From positions 1 to 64,000 of the forward strand of contig NZ_QVML01000004.1 in assembly GCF_010501015.1 (NCBI RefSeq): 64,000 nucleotides of DNA. The letters are read 5' to 3'. This DNA comes from Bacteroides sp. 214 (GTDB taxonomy: Bacteria > Bacteroidota > Bacteroidia > Bacteroidales > Bacteroidaceae). Within the stretch, counting starts at the first letter, position 1. Each line of letters begins with the position of its first letter. Below are positions 7,647 through 17,031 of this stretch, piece after piece. The notes under the pieces were generated by a model that saw only the letters and a list, made by a program, of their open reading frames with translations, was not told the DNA's origin and searched no databases. The position numbers and the translations under genes are program-made.

Positions 7647-8861
7647 ATGGAAGATTTTAAATTGAATACCATAGAAGAAGCGATTGCCGACTTTAAAGAA
7701 GGCAAATTTCTTATTGTTGTTGACGATGAAGACCGTGAGAACGAAGGTGATTTTATTATTGCTGCAGAGAAAGTAACTCCCGAAGCGATAAATTTCATGC
7801 TAACTCATGGACGTGGCGTGCTTTGTGCGCCTATTACCGAAGAACGTTGTGCCGAATTAGAACTCGAAATGCAGGTTTCGGCAAATACTTCTATCTACGA
7901 AACTCCTTTTACTGTAACGGTAGACTTGCTTGTAGGTTGCACCACTGGTGTATCTATGCATGATAGAGCGGCAACTATCCGCTCGTTGGCAGACCCTAAT
8001 ACAAAGCCAACGGATTTGGGTCGCCCGGGACACTTAAGTCCGCTTCGTGCCCGAAGCAGAGGAGTGCTTCGTCGTGCCGGGCATACTGAAGCTACCATAG
8101 ACCTTGCCCGTTTAGCAGGTTTGTACCCTGCCGGCGCGTTGATTGAGATAATTAACGAAGATGGTACTATGGCGCGTTTACCACAACTTATTGAAGTGTC
8201 TAAGAAGTTTGATATAAAAATTATCTCTATAAAAGACCTCATTGCTTATCGTCTTCAACAAGAATCAATAGTGGAGAAAGGCGAAACGGTAGATATGCCT
8301 ACGCAATATGGGCATTTCCGTTTGACTCCTTTCCGCCAGAAATCAAATGGCATGGAGCATGTAGTTCTTACAAAAGGAACATGGGAGAAAGGCGAGCCGG
8401 TATTAGTGCGTGTTCACTCTTCGTGCATGACGGGTGATGTCTTTGGCTCTTGTCGCTGTGAATGTGGCGAACAACTACATAAAGCTATGCAGACGATTGA
8501 GAAAGAAGGCAAAGGTGTGATTGTTTATATGAGTCAGGAAGGTCGTGGCATTGGACTGATGAATAAAATAGCCACTTATAAATTGCAGGAAGAAGGCTAT
8601 GACACTGTGGATGCCAACCTGCATTTGGGCTTTAATGCCGATGAACGCGACTATGGTGTAGGTGCGCATATGCTTCGTGAGATGGGTGTAACCAAAATGC
8701 GGCTTATGACTAACAATCCGGTAAAGCGCATTGGCTTAGAGTCTTATGGTTTGGAAATAACCGAGAATGTGCCTATTGAGATTACCCCCAATAAATACAA
8801 CGAAAGTTACTTGCGTACAAAGAAAGAACGAATGGGTCATTCGTTACATATGAAGAAGTAA
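7647..8861 (+). CDS. ribBA: Bifunctional DHBP synthase / GTP cyclohydrolase II
   Basis: 404 residues. Residues 1-205 are 3,4-dihydroxy-2-butanone 4-phosphate synthase, with the acidic metal/substrate loop [11 protein letters not shown] and the [13 protein letters not shown] motif. Residues 206-404 are GTP cyclohydrolase II, with the zinc-binding cluster [15 protein letters not shown] and the catalytic segment [13 protein letters not shown]. Both active-site sets look intact, so the protein should carry out the two entry reactions of riboflavin synthesis, from ribulose 5-phosphate and GTP. It follows the LptF/G-like gene by 4 nt. No FMN riboswitch is seen upstream. Confidence 0.97.
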   Translation: MEDFKLNTIEEAIADFKEGKFLIVVDDEDRENEGDFIIAAEKVTPEAINFMLTHGRGVLCAPITEERCAELELEMQVSANTSIYETPFTVTVDLLVGCTTGVSMHDRAATIRSLADPNTKPTDLGRPGHLSPLRARSRGVLRRAGHTEATIDLARLAGLYPAGALIEIINEDGTMARLPQLIEVSKKFDIKIISIKDLIAYRLQQESIVEKGETVDMPTQYGHFRLTPFRQKSNGMEHVVLTKGTWEKGEPVLVRVHSSCMTGDVFGSCRCECGEQLHKAMQTIEKEGKGVIVYMSQEGRGIGLMNKIATYKLQEEGYDTVDANLHLGFNADERDYGVGAHMLREMGVTKMRLMTNNPVKRIGLESYGLEITENVPIEITPNKYNESYLRTKKERMGHSLHMKK

Positions 8862-8898
8862 ATTTGTTGAATAGCTTTCATAATTCAATGAAATCAAC

Positions 8899-8906
8899 TA
8901 TTTTTG
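8899..8906 (+). promoter_or_regulatory. -7 promoter element of the aminotransferase gene
   Basis: TATTTTTG followed by C matches TAnnTTTG(C). No good -33 match. The start codon lies 38 nt downstream. Confidence 0.6.
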
Positions 8907-8944
8907 CAGCAAAATTAAAGAAATAACCAAATATTAGTTTACAG

Positions 8945-10138
8945 ATGAATCAGTTATCAGACCGTTTGAACAGCTTGTCTCCTTCTGAGACATTAGCTAT
9001 GTCGCAAAAGAGCAACGAATTAAAAGCTCAAGGCATTGATGTTATTAATCTGAGTGTTGGTGAACCCGATTTCAACACGCCCGACCACATTAAAGAGGCA
9101 GCAAAAAAAGCAATCGATGAGAACTATTCTCGTTACTCGCCCGTACCGGGTTACCCTGGGCTTCGTGATGCTATTGTTGCGAAACTAAAGAAAGAAAACG
9201 GACTTACATACACTGTAAATCAAATATCATGTGCTAATGGTGCCAAACAATCGGTGTGTAACGTAGTGTTGGCATTGGTAAATCCGGGCGATGAAGTGAT
9301 TATCCCTGCACCATACTGGGTAAGCTACCCCGAAATGGTAAAGTTGGCGGAAGGTAAAAGTGTTATCATTCCTGCAGGTATCGAACAAGATTTCAAGATT
9401 ACTCCTGCACAACTCGAAGCGGCTATTACTCCTAAAACAAAAGCAATCATTTTGTGTTCTCCGTCTAATCCTACCGGTTCGGTGTACTCTAAAGAAGAGT
9501 TGGCAGGACTGGCTGCGGTACTGGCAAAGCATCCACAAGTTATTGTTATTGCCGACGAAATCTACGAACATATAAACTATATCGGTAAGCACGAAAGTAT
9601 GGCGCGGTTCCCAGAGCTGTTTGACCGTGTGGTTATTGTAAACGGTGTTTCTAAAGCATACGCTATGACCGGTTGGAGAATTGGTTTTATAGCCGGACCG
9701 CAATGGGTTGTTTCTGCTGTGAACAAATTGCAAGGTCAGTACACTTCAGGACCATGTTCCGTATCTCAAAAAGCTGCCGAAGCGGCTTATCTGGGTTCTC
9801 AGGAACCGGTTGCACAAATGCGCGAAGCTTTCCAACGTCGTCGTGACCTCATTGTGAAGTTGGCGAAGGAAGTACCCGGTTTTGAGGTGAATGTACCCGA
9901 AGGTGCTTTCTATTTATTCCCTAAGTGTGACTACTATTTTGGTAAGTCAAACGGTGCGCATAAAATTGAAAATGCTGCCGACTTGGCAATGTACCTGCTT
10001 GAGGTAGGTCATGTGGCTTGTGTGGGTGGTGCAGCGTTTGGAGCACCCGAGTGTATTCGTATGAGCTATGCGACTTCGGATGAGAATATAGTGGAGGCCG
10101 TTCGTAGAATTAAAGAAGCGTTAGCGTTGCTGAAGTAG
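8945..10138 (+). CDS. Class I aspartate-type aminotransferase
   Basis: 397 residues, a normal length for PLP fold-type I, subgroup I-beta or I-gamma. The motifs are in order: SVGEPDFNTP near the N-terminus, the substrate-binding YSPVPGYPGLRDA, PAPYWVSYPEM, CSPSNPTGSVYS with the ring-contacting Asn, IADEIYEHI with the Asp/Tyr pair, and NGVSKAYAMTGWRIGF with the PLP Lys. The most likely activity is aspartate or broad amino acid transamination with 2-oxoglutarate. It has its own promoter and a bidirectional terminator downstream. Substrate preference (aspartate, aromatic or prephenate) cannot be fixed by eye. Confidence 0.93.
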   Translation: MNQLSDRLNSLSPSETLAMSQKSNELKAQGIDVINLSVGEPDFNTPDHIKEAAKKAIDENYSRYSPVPGYPGLRDAIVAKLKKENGLTYTVNQISCANGAKQSVCNVVLALVNPGDEVIIPAPYWVSYPEMVKLAEGKSVIIPAGIEQDFKITPAQLEAAITPKTKAIILCSPSNPTGSVYSKEELAGLAAVLAKHPQVIVIADEIYEHINYIGKHESMARFPELFDRVVIVNGVSKAYAMTGWRIGFIAGPQWVVSAVNKLQGQYTSGPCSVSQKAAEAAYLGSQEPVAQMREAFQRRRDLIVKLAKEVPGFEVNVPEGAFYLFPKCDYYFGKSNGAHKIENAADLAMYLLEVGHVACVGGAAFGAPECIRMSYATSDENIVEAVRRIKEALALLK

Positions 10139-10170
10139 TTGAATATATCAACATAAAACTATGAGAATAA

Positions 10171-10203
10171 AAAAAGAGGAATCAATGATTGGTTCCTCTT
10201 TTT
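10171..10203. terminator. Bidirectional terminator between the aminotransferase and ferredoxin genes
   Basis: The arm AAAAAGAGGAATCA pairs with an inverted TTGGTTCCTCTTTTT (G-T wobble near the loop). A and T runs on both sides serve the two convergent genes. Confidence 0.85.
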
Positions 10204-10223
10204 CGATTTTTTCTAACTATCTA

Positions 10224-10391
10224 TTATTCCGGGTGGATTGCTTCAGAAGGACAAATATCTGCGCAAGTACCACAATCTGTACATACATCAGGATTAATAG
10301 CATAGATATCGCCTTCAGAGATAGCTTCTACCGGACATTCGTCGATACAAGATCCGCAAGCGATACAATCTTCGTTAATTACGTAAGCCAT
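10224..10391 (-). CDS. 2[4Fe-4S] ferredoxin
   Basis: A 55-residue protein read on the minus strand, starting MAYVINEDCIACGSC. Two CxxCxxCxxxCP clusters, CIACGSCIDECP and CTDCGTCADICP, are spaced as in clostridial-type 8Fe ferredoxins, and the protein ends SEAIHPE. It would be a soluble low-potential electron carrier, for example for pyruvate:ferredoxin oxidoreductase. Its own -7 box lies upstream at 10435-10442 and the shared terminator lies downstream, so it is a single-gene transcript. Confidence 0.95.
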   Translation of the reverse strand: MAYVINEDCIACGSCIDECPVEAISEGDIYAINPDVCTDCGTCADICPSEAIHPE

Positions 10392-10434
10392 TTTTCTAGA
10401 ATTAAATTATTATTATCTGTATTAATATCACGAG

Positions 10435-10442
10435 CAAAATTA
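10435..10442 (-). promoter_or_regulatory. -7 promoter element of the ferredoxin gene
   Basis: Minus-strand TAATTTTGC matches the -7 consensus, 43 nt before the ferredoxin ATG. No clear -33 element. Confidence 0.65.
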
Positions 10443-10548
10443 GGTTATTTATTTGTACCTCCCATAGAAGTTGAATGAATTTGAGCTAATTTGTAAACCT
10501 TCTAAATAAAATGGGCAATAATTGCAAACTCGAAACGTTTTATGTAGT

Positions 10549-11250
10549 GTGAAGAGAGTTTTATTTATAACATTGACTATCTTATTAGCTACATGTGCTT
10601 TTGCGCAAAAGCGCAAAGTACAGAACCGCCCTTATATTGACCAGCGGAAGTTTCATTATGGCTTTCTGATAGGTATGCACACGCAAGACCTGCAGCTTGT
10701 GAACAATGGTTTCATAACGGCAGACGGACAAACCTGGTTTGCCGATACACCCGAGTATTCGCCGGGTTTTAATATTGGAGTGCTTGGGGAGTTTTACCTG
10801 ACGAATCATTTGGCATTTCGTGTTATTCCTTCACTTTACTTTGGCGATAAAACGGTGGTTTTTAAGGAACAAGCCACAGGAGAAGTGCATCGTCAGCAAA
10901 TCAAATCGAGCTATATCTCTGTACCACTTAACCTGAAATTCAGTTCCGAACGCTTTAATAATTATCGCCCTTATCTCATGGCAGGTATAAATCCGGTTTA
11001 CGACTTAGGTGTGAAGCGGCGTAATGCCTTGCTGATGAAATCGGTAGATTGTTACATAGAGTTGGGATTGGGATGCGATTTTTATCTCCCGTTTTTTAAG
11101 TTCATTCCCGAGCTGAAGTTTTGTTTTGGCTTGAGTAATCTCATAGACAAGGACCGAACGGACCTCACTGATTTGTCATTGTTGAAGTTCACAGAGTCTG
11201 TGGATAAAGGCAAGTCGCGCATGATTGTGCTTACATTCTACTTCGAATAA
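10549..11250 (+). CDS. PorT-like outer membrane beta-barrel protein
   Basis: 233 residues from GTG 10549. This start gives a clean signal peptide (KRVLFITLTILLATCAFAQ), whereas the in-frame TTG at 10522 would put nine odd residues before it. The mature part has the pattern of the PorT family: YGFLIGMHTQDLQ near the N-terminus, alternating beta strands, YLMAGINPVYDLG, and a C-terminal strand ending in aromatic residues (MIVLTFYFE). Expected in the outer membrane. PorT is a type IX secretion component in Porphyromonas; in Bacteroides the homologue's role is not settled. The metA gene follows with its own -7 box. Confidence 0.75.
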   Translation: MKRVLFITLTILLATCAFAQKRKVQNRPYIDQRKFHYGFLIGMHTQDLQLVNNGFITADGQTWFADTPEYSPGFNIGVLGEFYLTNHLAFRVIPSLYFGDKTVVFKEQATGEVHRQQIKSSYISVPLNLKFSSERFNNYRPYLMAGINPVYDLGVKRRNALLMKSVDCYIELGLGCDFYLPFFKFIPELKFCFGLSNLIDKDRTDLTDLSLLKFTESVDKGKSRMIVLTFYFE

Positions 11251-11263
11251 CTGTTTTTTTGAT

Positions 11264-11271
11264 TACTTTTG
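11264..11271 (+). promoter_or_regulatory. -7 promoter element of metA
   Basis: TACTTTTG matches TAnnTTTG and lies 28 nt before the metA ATG. No convincing -33 element, and no SAM riboswitch fits in the 49-bp gap. Confidence 0.5.
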
Positions 11272-11299
11272 TGGTTCAATTCACTAAAAAAGTAGTCGT

Positions 11300-12217
11300 A
11301 TGCCGCTGAATTTACCCGACAAACTGCCTGCCATTGAGCTTCTCAAAGAAGAGAATATCTTTGTGATTGACGCTACGCGTGCCACCAAACAAGACATTCG
11401 CCCGTTGCGTATTGCTATCCTCAACCTTATGCCGTTGAAGATAACTACCGAAACGGACTTGATACGTTTGCTTTCCAATACTCCGCTGCAATTGGAAATT
11501 GCCTTTATGAAAATAAAGAGTCATACCTCCAAGAATACACCTGTTGAGCACATGCAAACCTTCTATCGCGACTTTGATGATATGCGCAACGAGAAGTACG
11601 ACGGAATGATTATTACCGGTGCACCTGTAGAACAGATGGACTTTGAGGAAGTAAGCTACTGGGATGAGATTACCGAAATATTTGAATGGGCGAAGACGCA
11701 TGTTACTTCCACACTCTACATTTGTTGGGCAGCACAAGCAGGACTATATCATCATTACGGGGTGCCTAAGTATCCACTCGAGAAGAAAATGTTTGGTGTT
11801 TTTAAGCATCACGTATTGTATCCGCAAGATCCTATCTTCCGCGGTTTTGATGACGAGTTTTATGTACCTCACAGTCGGCATACAGAAATACGCGCCAAGG
11901 ATGTCTTGGCCAATCCAAACCTTACTCTACTTTCTGAGTCCGAAGAATCAGGCGTTTATATGGTTATGGCACGCGGTGGTCGCGAGTTCTTTGTAACCGG
12001 ACATTCGGAGTATTCTCCTTATACACTCGATACCGAGTATCGTCGTGATGTAGACAAAGGGCTACCTATTGACGTTCCTTCGAATTATTATAAAAACAAT
12101 AAACCGGAAGAGGGGCCGTTAGTTCGTTGGCGGGCGCATGCCAATCAGCTCTTTACCAACTGGTTGAACTACTATGTGTATCAAGAAACCCCATTCAATA
12201 TAGAAGATATTAAATAG
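11300..12217 (+). CDS. metA: Homoserine O-acyltransferase, predicted acetyl-CoA type
   Basis: 305 residues, the normal length of the MetA family. The active site is complete and in E. coli register: Cys142 in LYICWAAQ, His235 and Glu237 in TGHSEY. Residue 111 is Glu (GAPVE), not the Gly of E. coli. In this family Glu111 is known to favour acetyl-CoA over succinyl-CoA, so the product is more likely O-acetylhomoserine despite the usual name O-succinyltransferase. It is the first committed step of methionine synthesis. The stop codon overlaps the GTG start of the next gene by one base. Confidence 0.93.
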   Translation: MPLNLPDKLPAIELLKEENIFVIDATRATKQDIRPLRIAILNLMPLKITTETDLIRLLSNTPLQLEIAFMKIKSHTSKNTPVEHMQTFYRDFDDMRNEKYDGMIITGAPVEQMDFEEVSYWDEITEIFEWAKTHVTSTLYICWAAQAGLYHHYGVPKYPLEKKMFGVFKHHVLYPQDPIFRGFDDEFYVPHSRHTEIRAKDVLANPNLTLLSESEESGVYMVMARGGREFFVTGHSEYSPYTLDTEYRRDVDKGLPIDVPSNYYKNNKPEEGPLVRWRAHANQLFTNWLNYYVYQETPFNIEDIK

Positions 12218-14034
12218 TGCTTAAGCAACGCAAAATAGAGTTACTTGCCCCTGCCAAGAATCTGGAATGTGGCATAGCCGCTGTAGACCACGGTGCCGAT
12301 GCGGTATATATTGGTGCGCCTAAGTTTGGTGCGCGTGCTGCTGCCGGAAATTCTTTGGAAGACCTTACTGAGTTGGTCAACTATGCCCATATATATAATG
12401 TACGCGTGTATGTAACCCTCAATACTTTGCTCTATGAGAGTGAGTTGGAGGAAACCGAAAAGCTTATTTGGTCGCTCTACAACATAGGTGTTGATGCGTT
12501 GATTATTCAGGATATGGGGATTACTGCTCTGAACCTTCCTCCTATACCTTTGCATGCCAGCACACAAATGGATAATCGCACCCCCGAAAAGGTGAAATTT
12601 CTTGCTGATGCCGGTTTCAAACAAGTGGTATTGGCTCGCGAGCTCTCTCTTGAGGAAATCAAGCAGATACATGATACCACTCCTGTTCCGTTGGAAGTAT
12701 TTGTGCATGGCGCCTTATGCGTGAGCTATAGTGGACAATGCTATATAAGCGAAGCGTGCTATGGGCGGAGTGCCAACCGTGGCGCATGTGCACAGTTTTG
12801 TCGCTTACCTTTTTCTTTGATAGATGCCAATGGGAAACAACTAGTCAGAGATAAACATTTACTCTCTCTCAAAGATTTGAATCAAAGTGAACAGTTGGAG
12901 CGATTGCTCGATGCAGGTGTATCTTCATTGAAGATAGAAGGACGTTTGAAAGAGGTGTCGTACGTAAAGAATGTTACGGCTGCTTATCGCAAGAAACTCG
13001 ATACGCTATTTAAGAAGCGGGTTGAATATGTGCGTGCTTCATCGGGTACGTGTCACTATTCCTTTACGCCACAATTGGATAAGAGCTTCAGTCGTGGTTT
13101 TACGAACTATTTCTTGGCTGGTCGCTCGCAAGATATTCATTCTTTTGATACACCGAAATCTTTAGGCGAAGAGATGGGTCGAGTAAAGGAAGCACGTAGC
13201 AATTGCATCGTTGTAGCCGGAGTAAAATCCTTTAATAATGGTGATGGCATGTGCTACCTGGACGAACAAGGGCACCTGCAAGGTTTCCGTATTAATAAGG
13301 TGGAGGGCAATAAGCTTTTCCTACAAGAGGCAATACGTATTGCTCCAAAAACAACTCTTTACCGTAACTATGATCAAGAATTTGAGCGACTGCTTTCGCG
13401 CAAATCGAGTGAGAGGAAGATACAGGTAGGCATTGTTCTTACCGAAAATAGTCAGGGCTTCTCTTTATCCCTCACAGATGAAGACGATAACAATGTAACC
13501 CTTTCGTTTCCACGCGAGAAAGAATTGGCGAAGAGTCCTCAAGAGGATAATCTAAAAAAGCAACTCTCCAAGTTGGGTAACACACCTTTTGAGGCAACGC
13601 GTGTGGATGTGGATTTTACATCCAACTGGTTTATTCCCGCTTCGTTGCTCTCTGATTGGCGACGCATGGCGGTAGATAAATTATTGGCTTGTCGGCGTAT
13701 TGTGTATCGCAGGGAGTTAGCTCTTTTCAAACCAACTACACATCCGTATCCTGAAGTAGTATTAAGCTATCTGGGCAATGTAGGTAATTCATTAGCTACT
13801 ACCTTCTATCAGACACACGGAGTGCAACAAGTAGTACCGGCTTACGAAGTGAACCATCAGGAAAATGTTCCCTTAATGTTTTGCAAGCACTGTTTGCGTT
13901 TTAGCATGGGGTGGTGTGTGAAGCATGGAGGGCGTCGTATGGATACAACGCTTTATCTCCAGGCTACTAATGGCAAACGCTTCCGTCTTGAGTTCGACTG
14001 CAAAGCGTGCCAAATGAAAGTGTACGCAGATTAA
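12217..14034 (+). CDS. U32 family peptidase-like protein with C-terminal DUF3656-type region
   Basis: 605 residues starting with GTG 12217, which overlaps the metA stop by one base. Residues 1-300 are the U32 domain: KIELLAPAKNLECGIAAVDHGADAVYIG at the start, and the conserved Cys-rich block EACYGRSANRGACAQFCR. The C-terminal half has the extra collagenase-like region, and the final Cys set (CKHCLRFSMGWC, CKACQMK) may bind a metal. E. coli relatives include RlhA, required for 23S rRNA C2501 hydroxylation, and TrhP, a tRNA hydroxylation factor. An RNA-modification role is therefore at least as likely as proteolysis. It ends convergently with the TonB receptor gene, sharing 4 bases. Confidence 0.9.
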   Translation: MLKQRKIELLAPAKNLECGIAAVDHGADAVYIGAPKFGARAAAGNSLEDLTELVNYAHIYNVRVYVTLNTLLYESELEETEKLIWSLYNIGVDALIIQDMGITALNLPPIPLHASTQMDNRTPEKVKFLADAGFKQVVLARELSLEEIKQIHDTTPVPLEVFVHGALCVSYSGQCYISEACYGRSANRGACAQFCRLPFSLIDANGKQLVRDKHLLSLKDLNQSEQLERLLDAGVSSLKIEGRLKEVSYVKNVTAAYRKKLDTLFKKRVEYVRASSGTCHYSFTPQLDKSFSRGFTNYFLAGRSQDIHSFDTPKSLGEEMGRVKEARSNCIVVAGVKSFNNGDGMCYLDEQGHLQGFRINKVEGNKLFLQEAIRIAPKTTLYRNYDQEFERLLSRKSSERKIQVGIVLTENSQGFSLSLTDEDDNNVTLSFPREKELAKSPQEDNLKKQLSKLGNTPFEATRVDVDFTSNWFIPASLLSDWRRMAVDKLLACRRIVYRRELALFKPTTHPYPEVVLSYLGNVGNSLATTFYQTHGVQQVVPAYEVNHQENVPLMFCKHCLRFSMGWCVKHGGRRMDTTLYLQATNGKRFRLEFDCKACQMKVYAD

Positions 14035-16298
14035 AAGCGACACCGTATGTCCATTCCTACCTGCATGGGTTTGCTCTGTTGTCTGAAGCTGTTGCCCATT
14101 GTTTCGAAGTAGAATGTGGTATATTCCTTATCCAAGAAATTGCGTGCCCAAACATCCACTTGTACTTTTTTGGTAATGGCGCTTATTCGCCAGTTCAATG
14201 TTCCATAAAACTTCTGGCTTGCATCATTTGCTTCTGTCCAGTAGATTTTTCCAGCGGCATTGTAGTTTACATTAATGCGTACTTCATCCAGCAATGATGT
14301 TTTGTCAGCTATAATCACATACTCTGCTCCTGCATTAAGTGTGTTTTGTGGCACAAAAGGAACATATTTTCCTTTGTAGTTACTCTCGTTGTCATCGTAC
14401 TTTCTAAAAGTAGCGTGGGTGTAACCGTAGTTTATATTCAGCGTCAATGGGTTGCTGACCTTTGCTTTGATGGAAATTTCCCCACCGTGGCTGTGGCTAC
14501 GACCAGCGTTCTCCATCATACGTCCTAGTCCGCTAGGTGCAAATTTGGCAATCTGCTGGTCTTTGGTATCCATGAAGAACACAGAGATATCTGTCCATAG
14601 CTTGTTCTTGGCTAAGGTTAAGTGGCTGCCCACTTCATAGTTCCAGCTATATTCTGGTTTGTAGCTGATGGTTTTTGCATCTGCCTCTACCGGATCCGAA
14701 CCGGGTTTGCTTTCCGACATCATCTTGGCTTGAATTAAATCCGAGAACATCTGCAGATTATAGCCCCCACTTCTGTATCCGCGTGAGGCAGAGGCATAAA
14801 TGTTGTTTTGTTTGTCGAAGTCGTATTTCAGCGCAAACTTAGGAAGTAATTGAGTATAATCCACCGATTCTTTTCCATCGATGATATATTCATACGTGCG
14901 AGGACTACCCATGGGTCTTCCCATCATATAAGCTTGTATACTCATGGCTGCTTGCGTGTCGTGCGTCATTTTGTTTTTTTCATAGTCTAAGCGTAACCCT
15001 ATGGTGGCACTCAATCCTTTGAAAAGGAAATCGTTGATTGTGGATTGGTGAAAGATAGCCGCTCCCATGCTTGGTGTGTCATACAAGCCGCTAACCGGCA
15101 TCTCTTCCTCTATTATGTCTACCGTAGCTGGTGCACCGGCTTCTGCCATAGCCTTATTTATCTGATTTTCTATCATGGCAAGCCCTTGCGACTTGAAGTT
15201 TACCGGTGCGTCTGTCTTCAGCCATTGGTAAAATCCAAATGCACCGACAACCCACTCCCAGCGCCTTTCACCTCGATTTCTGAAGGTAATTTCTTCGGTA
15301 ATGGTACTTTGTTTTTGCTTTTGTCCCAGTGTAAAGACGTTTGCCGAAGTAAAGTCGTTGTCAATAAACATATGGTCTTTCAGATGTTGAAAGCCGGTAA
15401 CGGAGCTAAGCAAAAAGTTTGTTCCCTGATACTGTATATTCAAACCGCTATTCAGCAAGTTTCGATAATAGCTGCTTTCGTCGTTATAAGCAGGCTGTTG
15501 GAATTTTCCGGTTTCTTTGTCGAGCATGCCGTAAGCATAACCCCCCTCGTCACTATATTCATAACTCAGGCTGAAGTCTATTTTCAGATTCTCGCCGGGT
15601 AGATAAATGCCGCGCATACGTCCACCGGCTGCATTGCCTTTATCTACTTTTTTGTTATCGAGCGTAGCGTTTTCGAAGAATCCGCCAGCATATTCGTAAA
15701 ACCCACCGGCAGAGAAGGCAAACTTTTCCGAAATGCGATGATAGTGTGTGAGCGAAGCATTGTAGTTGTTGTAAGTTGCAGCACTCAGTTTTACATCCGT
15801 TCCCTGATAATTGAATGGCGACTTGGTGTGAACACGAATCAAACCACCCATAGAGTTACGCCCATAGAGTGTTCCTTGTGGACCGCGCAGTACATCAATG
15901 CGTTCTATGTCGGAGTAGTTGAAGTCAAAAGCCGACTTATCAATAAACGGTACATTGTCTACATACAATCCTACCGATGGTGTGTTAATACGTGATCCTA
16001 CTCCGCGAATATAAATAGCCGATGTGAGTCGTGATCCATAATCGGGGATAAAGATGTTGGGCACAATAGAGGTGAGATTTTTAATAGACTTTACCTGATT
16101 GGCTTGCATATCCTGTTGTGATAGCAATGTTACTGCATTGGCTTGTTCGCGCAGTTTGCGACTTTCCTTCGGAGAGGCAATGATGATTACCTCTTCAATA
16201 TCAATAACTTTTAGTGTGTCGACAGGGAGTTCTTTTGCGCTTGCACCATAAAATGTTACTGCCACGAATAGCAGTAGAGTTAAAAATCTTTTTCTCAT
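14031..16298 (-). CDS. TonB-dependent outer membrane receptor (not SusC type)
   Basis: 755 residues from ATG 16298. This start gives a clean signal peptide (RKRFLTLLLFVAVTFYGASA); an upstream in-frame ATG adds 35 unlikely residues. After a short linker with a TonB-box-like IEEVIIIAS, the plug domain has IYIRGVGSR, VGLYVDNVPF and RIDVLRGPQGTLYGRNSMGG. The beta barrel ends with VGMDIRCRF. It lacks the carboxypeptidase-like N-terminal domain of SusC proteins, so a metal complex, cobalamin or other small ligand is more likely than a glycan. It lies downstream of a LuxR-type regulator on the same strand, across a 157-bp gap. That gap holds a weak hairpin (16419-16438). Confidence 0.9.
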   Translation of the reverse strand: MRKRFLTLLLFVAVTFYGASAKELPVDTLKVIDIEEVIIIASPKESRKLREQANAVTLLSQQDMQANQVKSIKNLTSIVPNIFIPDYGSRLTSAIYIRGVGSRINTPSVGLYVDNVPFIDKSAFDFNYSDIERIDVLRGPQGTLYGRNSMGGLIRVHTKSPFNYQGTDVKLSAATYNNYNASLTHYHRISEKFAFSAGGFYEYAGGFFENATLDNKKVDKGNAAGGRMRGIYLPGENLKIDFSLSYEYSDEGGYAYGMLDKETGKFQQPAYNDESSYYRNLLNSGLNIQYQGTNFLLSSVTGFQHLKDHMFIDNDFTSANVFTLGQKQKQSTITEEITFRNRGERRWEWVVGAFGFYQWLKTDAPVNFKSQGLAMIENQINKAMAEAGAPATVDIIEEEMPVSGLYDTPSMGAAIFHQSTINDFLFKGLSATIGLRLDYEKNKMTHDTQAAMSIQAYMMGRPMGSPRTYEYIIDGKESVDYTQLLPKFALKYDFDKQNNIYASASRGYRSGGYNLQMFSDLIQAKMMSESKPGSDPVEADAKTISYKPEYSWNYEVGSHLTLAKNKLWTDISVFFMDTKDQQIAKFAPSGLGRMMENAGRSHSHGGEISIKAKVSNPLTLNINYGYTHATFRKYDDNESNYKGKYVPFVPQNTLNAGAEYVIIADKTSLLDEVRINVNYNAAGKIYWTEANDASQKFYGTLNWRISAITKKVQVDVWARNFLDKEYTTFYFETMGNSFRQQSKPMQVGMDIRCRF

Positions 16299-16455
16299 AA
16301 ATAATCTTTTTGTCGTAACAGCGGGATTGGTTATGTAAGTACAACAACCGCTTACGCTATTTGTTTGACCAGATGTTAATTTTTTCCTGCAAAGTAACGA
16401 CAAAAAGCTAAAGGCGGCAATCCTAATTTATGAGGATTTGTACCCGGCTGATAAT

Positions 16456-17031
16456 TTATATCCTATCCGCCTCCACATATCCATTCATTACTGCATACAT
16501 GGTAAGTCCCGAAACAGATTTAATACCTAGCTTCTCTGTGATATTTTTGCGATGTGTAATAACGGTAGTTAGGCTAATGTTTAGTTTGTCTGCTATTTCT
16601 TTATTAATATACCCCTTAGAAACAAGCACCAAAACTTCAATTTCGCGAATAGAGAGATCTTTATCTTCCTCTTTGGGGAGGGTAGGGGGTGTTTGCTCTG
16701 TTAAGAATTGTACCAGTTCGCTCCTTAACTTCTCTTCGGGTAGGAAAATATTCAGGATGTAGTTGCTCGCAGGGATGGCCGTTCCACCGATGCCGTGCAT
16801 GAGGATGATGGTTCTCTTTTTGCGCGGTAAGAAGAAATTATTGTATAGTACGTACGTCTGTGAGGATACAAAATACCATGTGTACATATCCGGGGTGTCG
16901 TCAGCAAAGGCACCGAAATTAGGGAACTTACGAATAATGAGCTTATTGTTTATCTCCTTGAGCAACTCCTGCAAACCTTTTGCCGAAAGCGTATCGGGCG
17001 TAATGATAGCTATTTCCTTTTCTGTATTCAT
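16456..17031 (-). CDS. LuxR-type HTH transcriptional regulator
   Basis: 191 residues. The last 65 residues are a typical LuxR/GerE DNA-binding domain (LSIREIEVLVLVSKGYINKEIAD, then the recognition helix with TTVITHRKNI). The first 125 residues do not show the Asp phosphorylation site of response regulators and I do not recognise their fold. It overlaps the FAD oxidoreductase gene by 4 nt (start inside the other's stop) and precedes the TonB receptor gene, which it may control. Confidence 0.85.
   Translation of the reverse strand: MNTEKEIAIITPDTLSAKGLQELLKEINNKLIIRKFPNFGAFADDTPDMYTWYFVSSQTYVLYNNFFLPRKKRTIILMHGIGGTAIPASNYILNIFLPEEKLRSELVQFLTEQTPPTLPKEEDKDLSIREIEVLVLVSKGYINKEIADKLNISLTTVITHRKNITEKLGIKSVSGLTMYAVMNGYVEADRI

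Noticed and set aside
10161..10478. 105-residue + strand frame
   Set aside because: It runs through the terminator and antisense to the ferredoxin gene, whose 55-residue product is clearly real.
11251..11299. SAM riboswitch before metA
   Set aside because: The 49-bp gap holds a -7 box and no SAM-type conserved stems.
15045..15602. 185-residue frame on the + strand
   Set aside because: Antisense to the TonB receptor, with Cys- and aromatic-rich, unstructured composition typical of a shadow frame.
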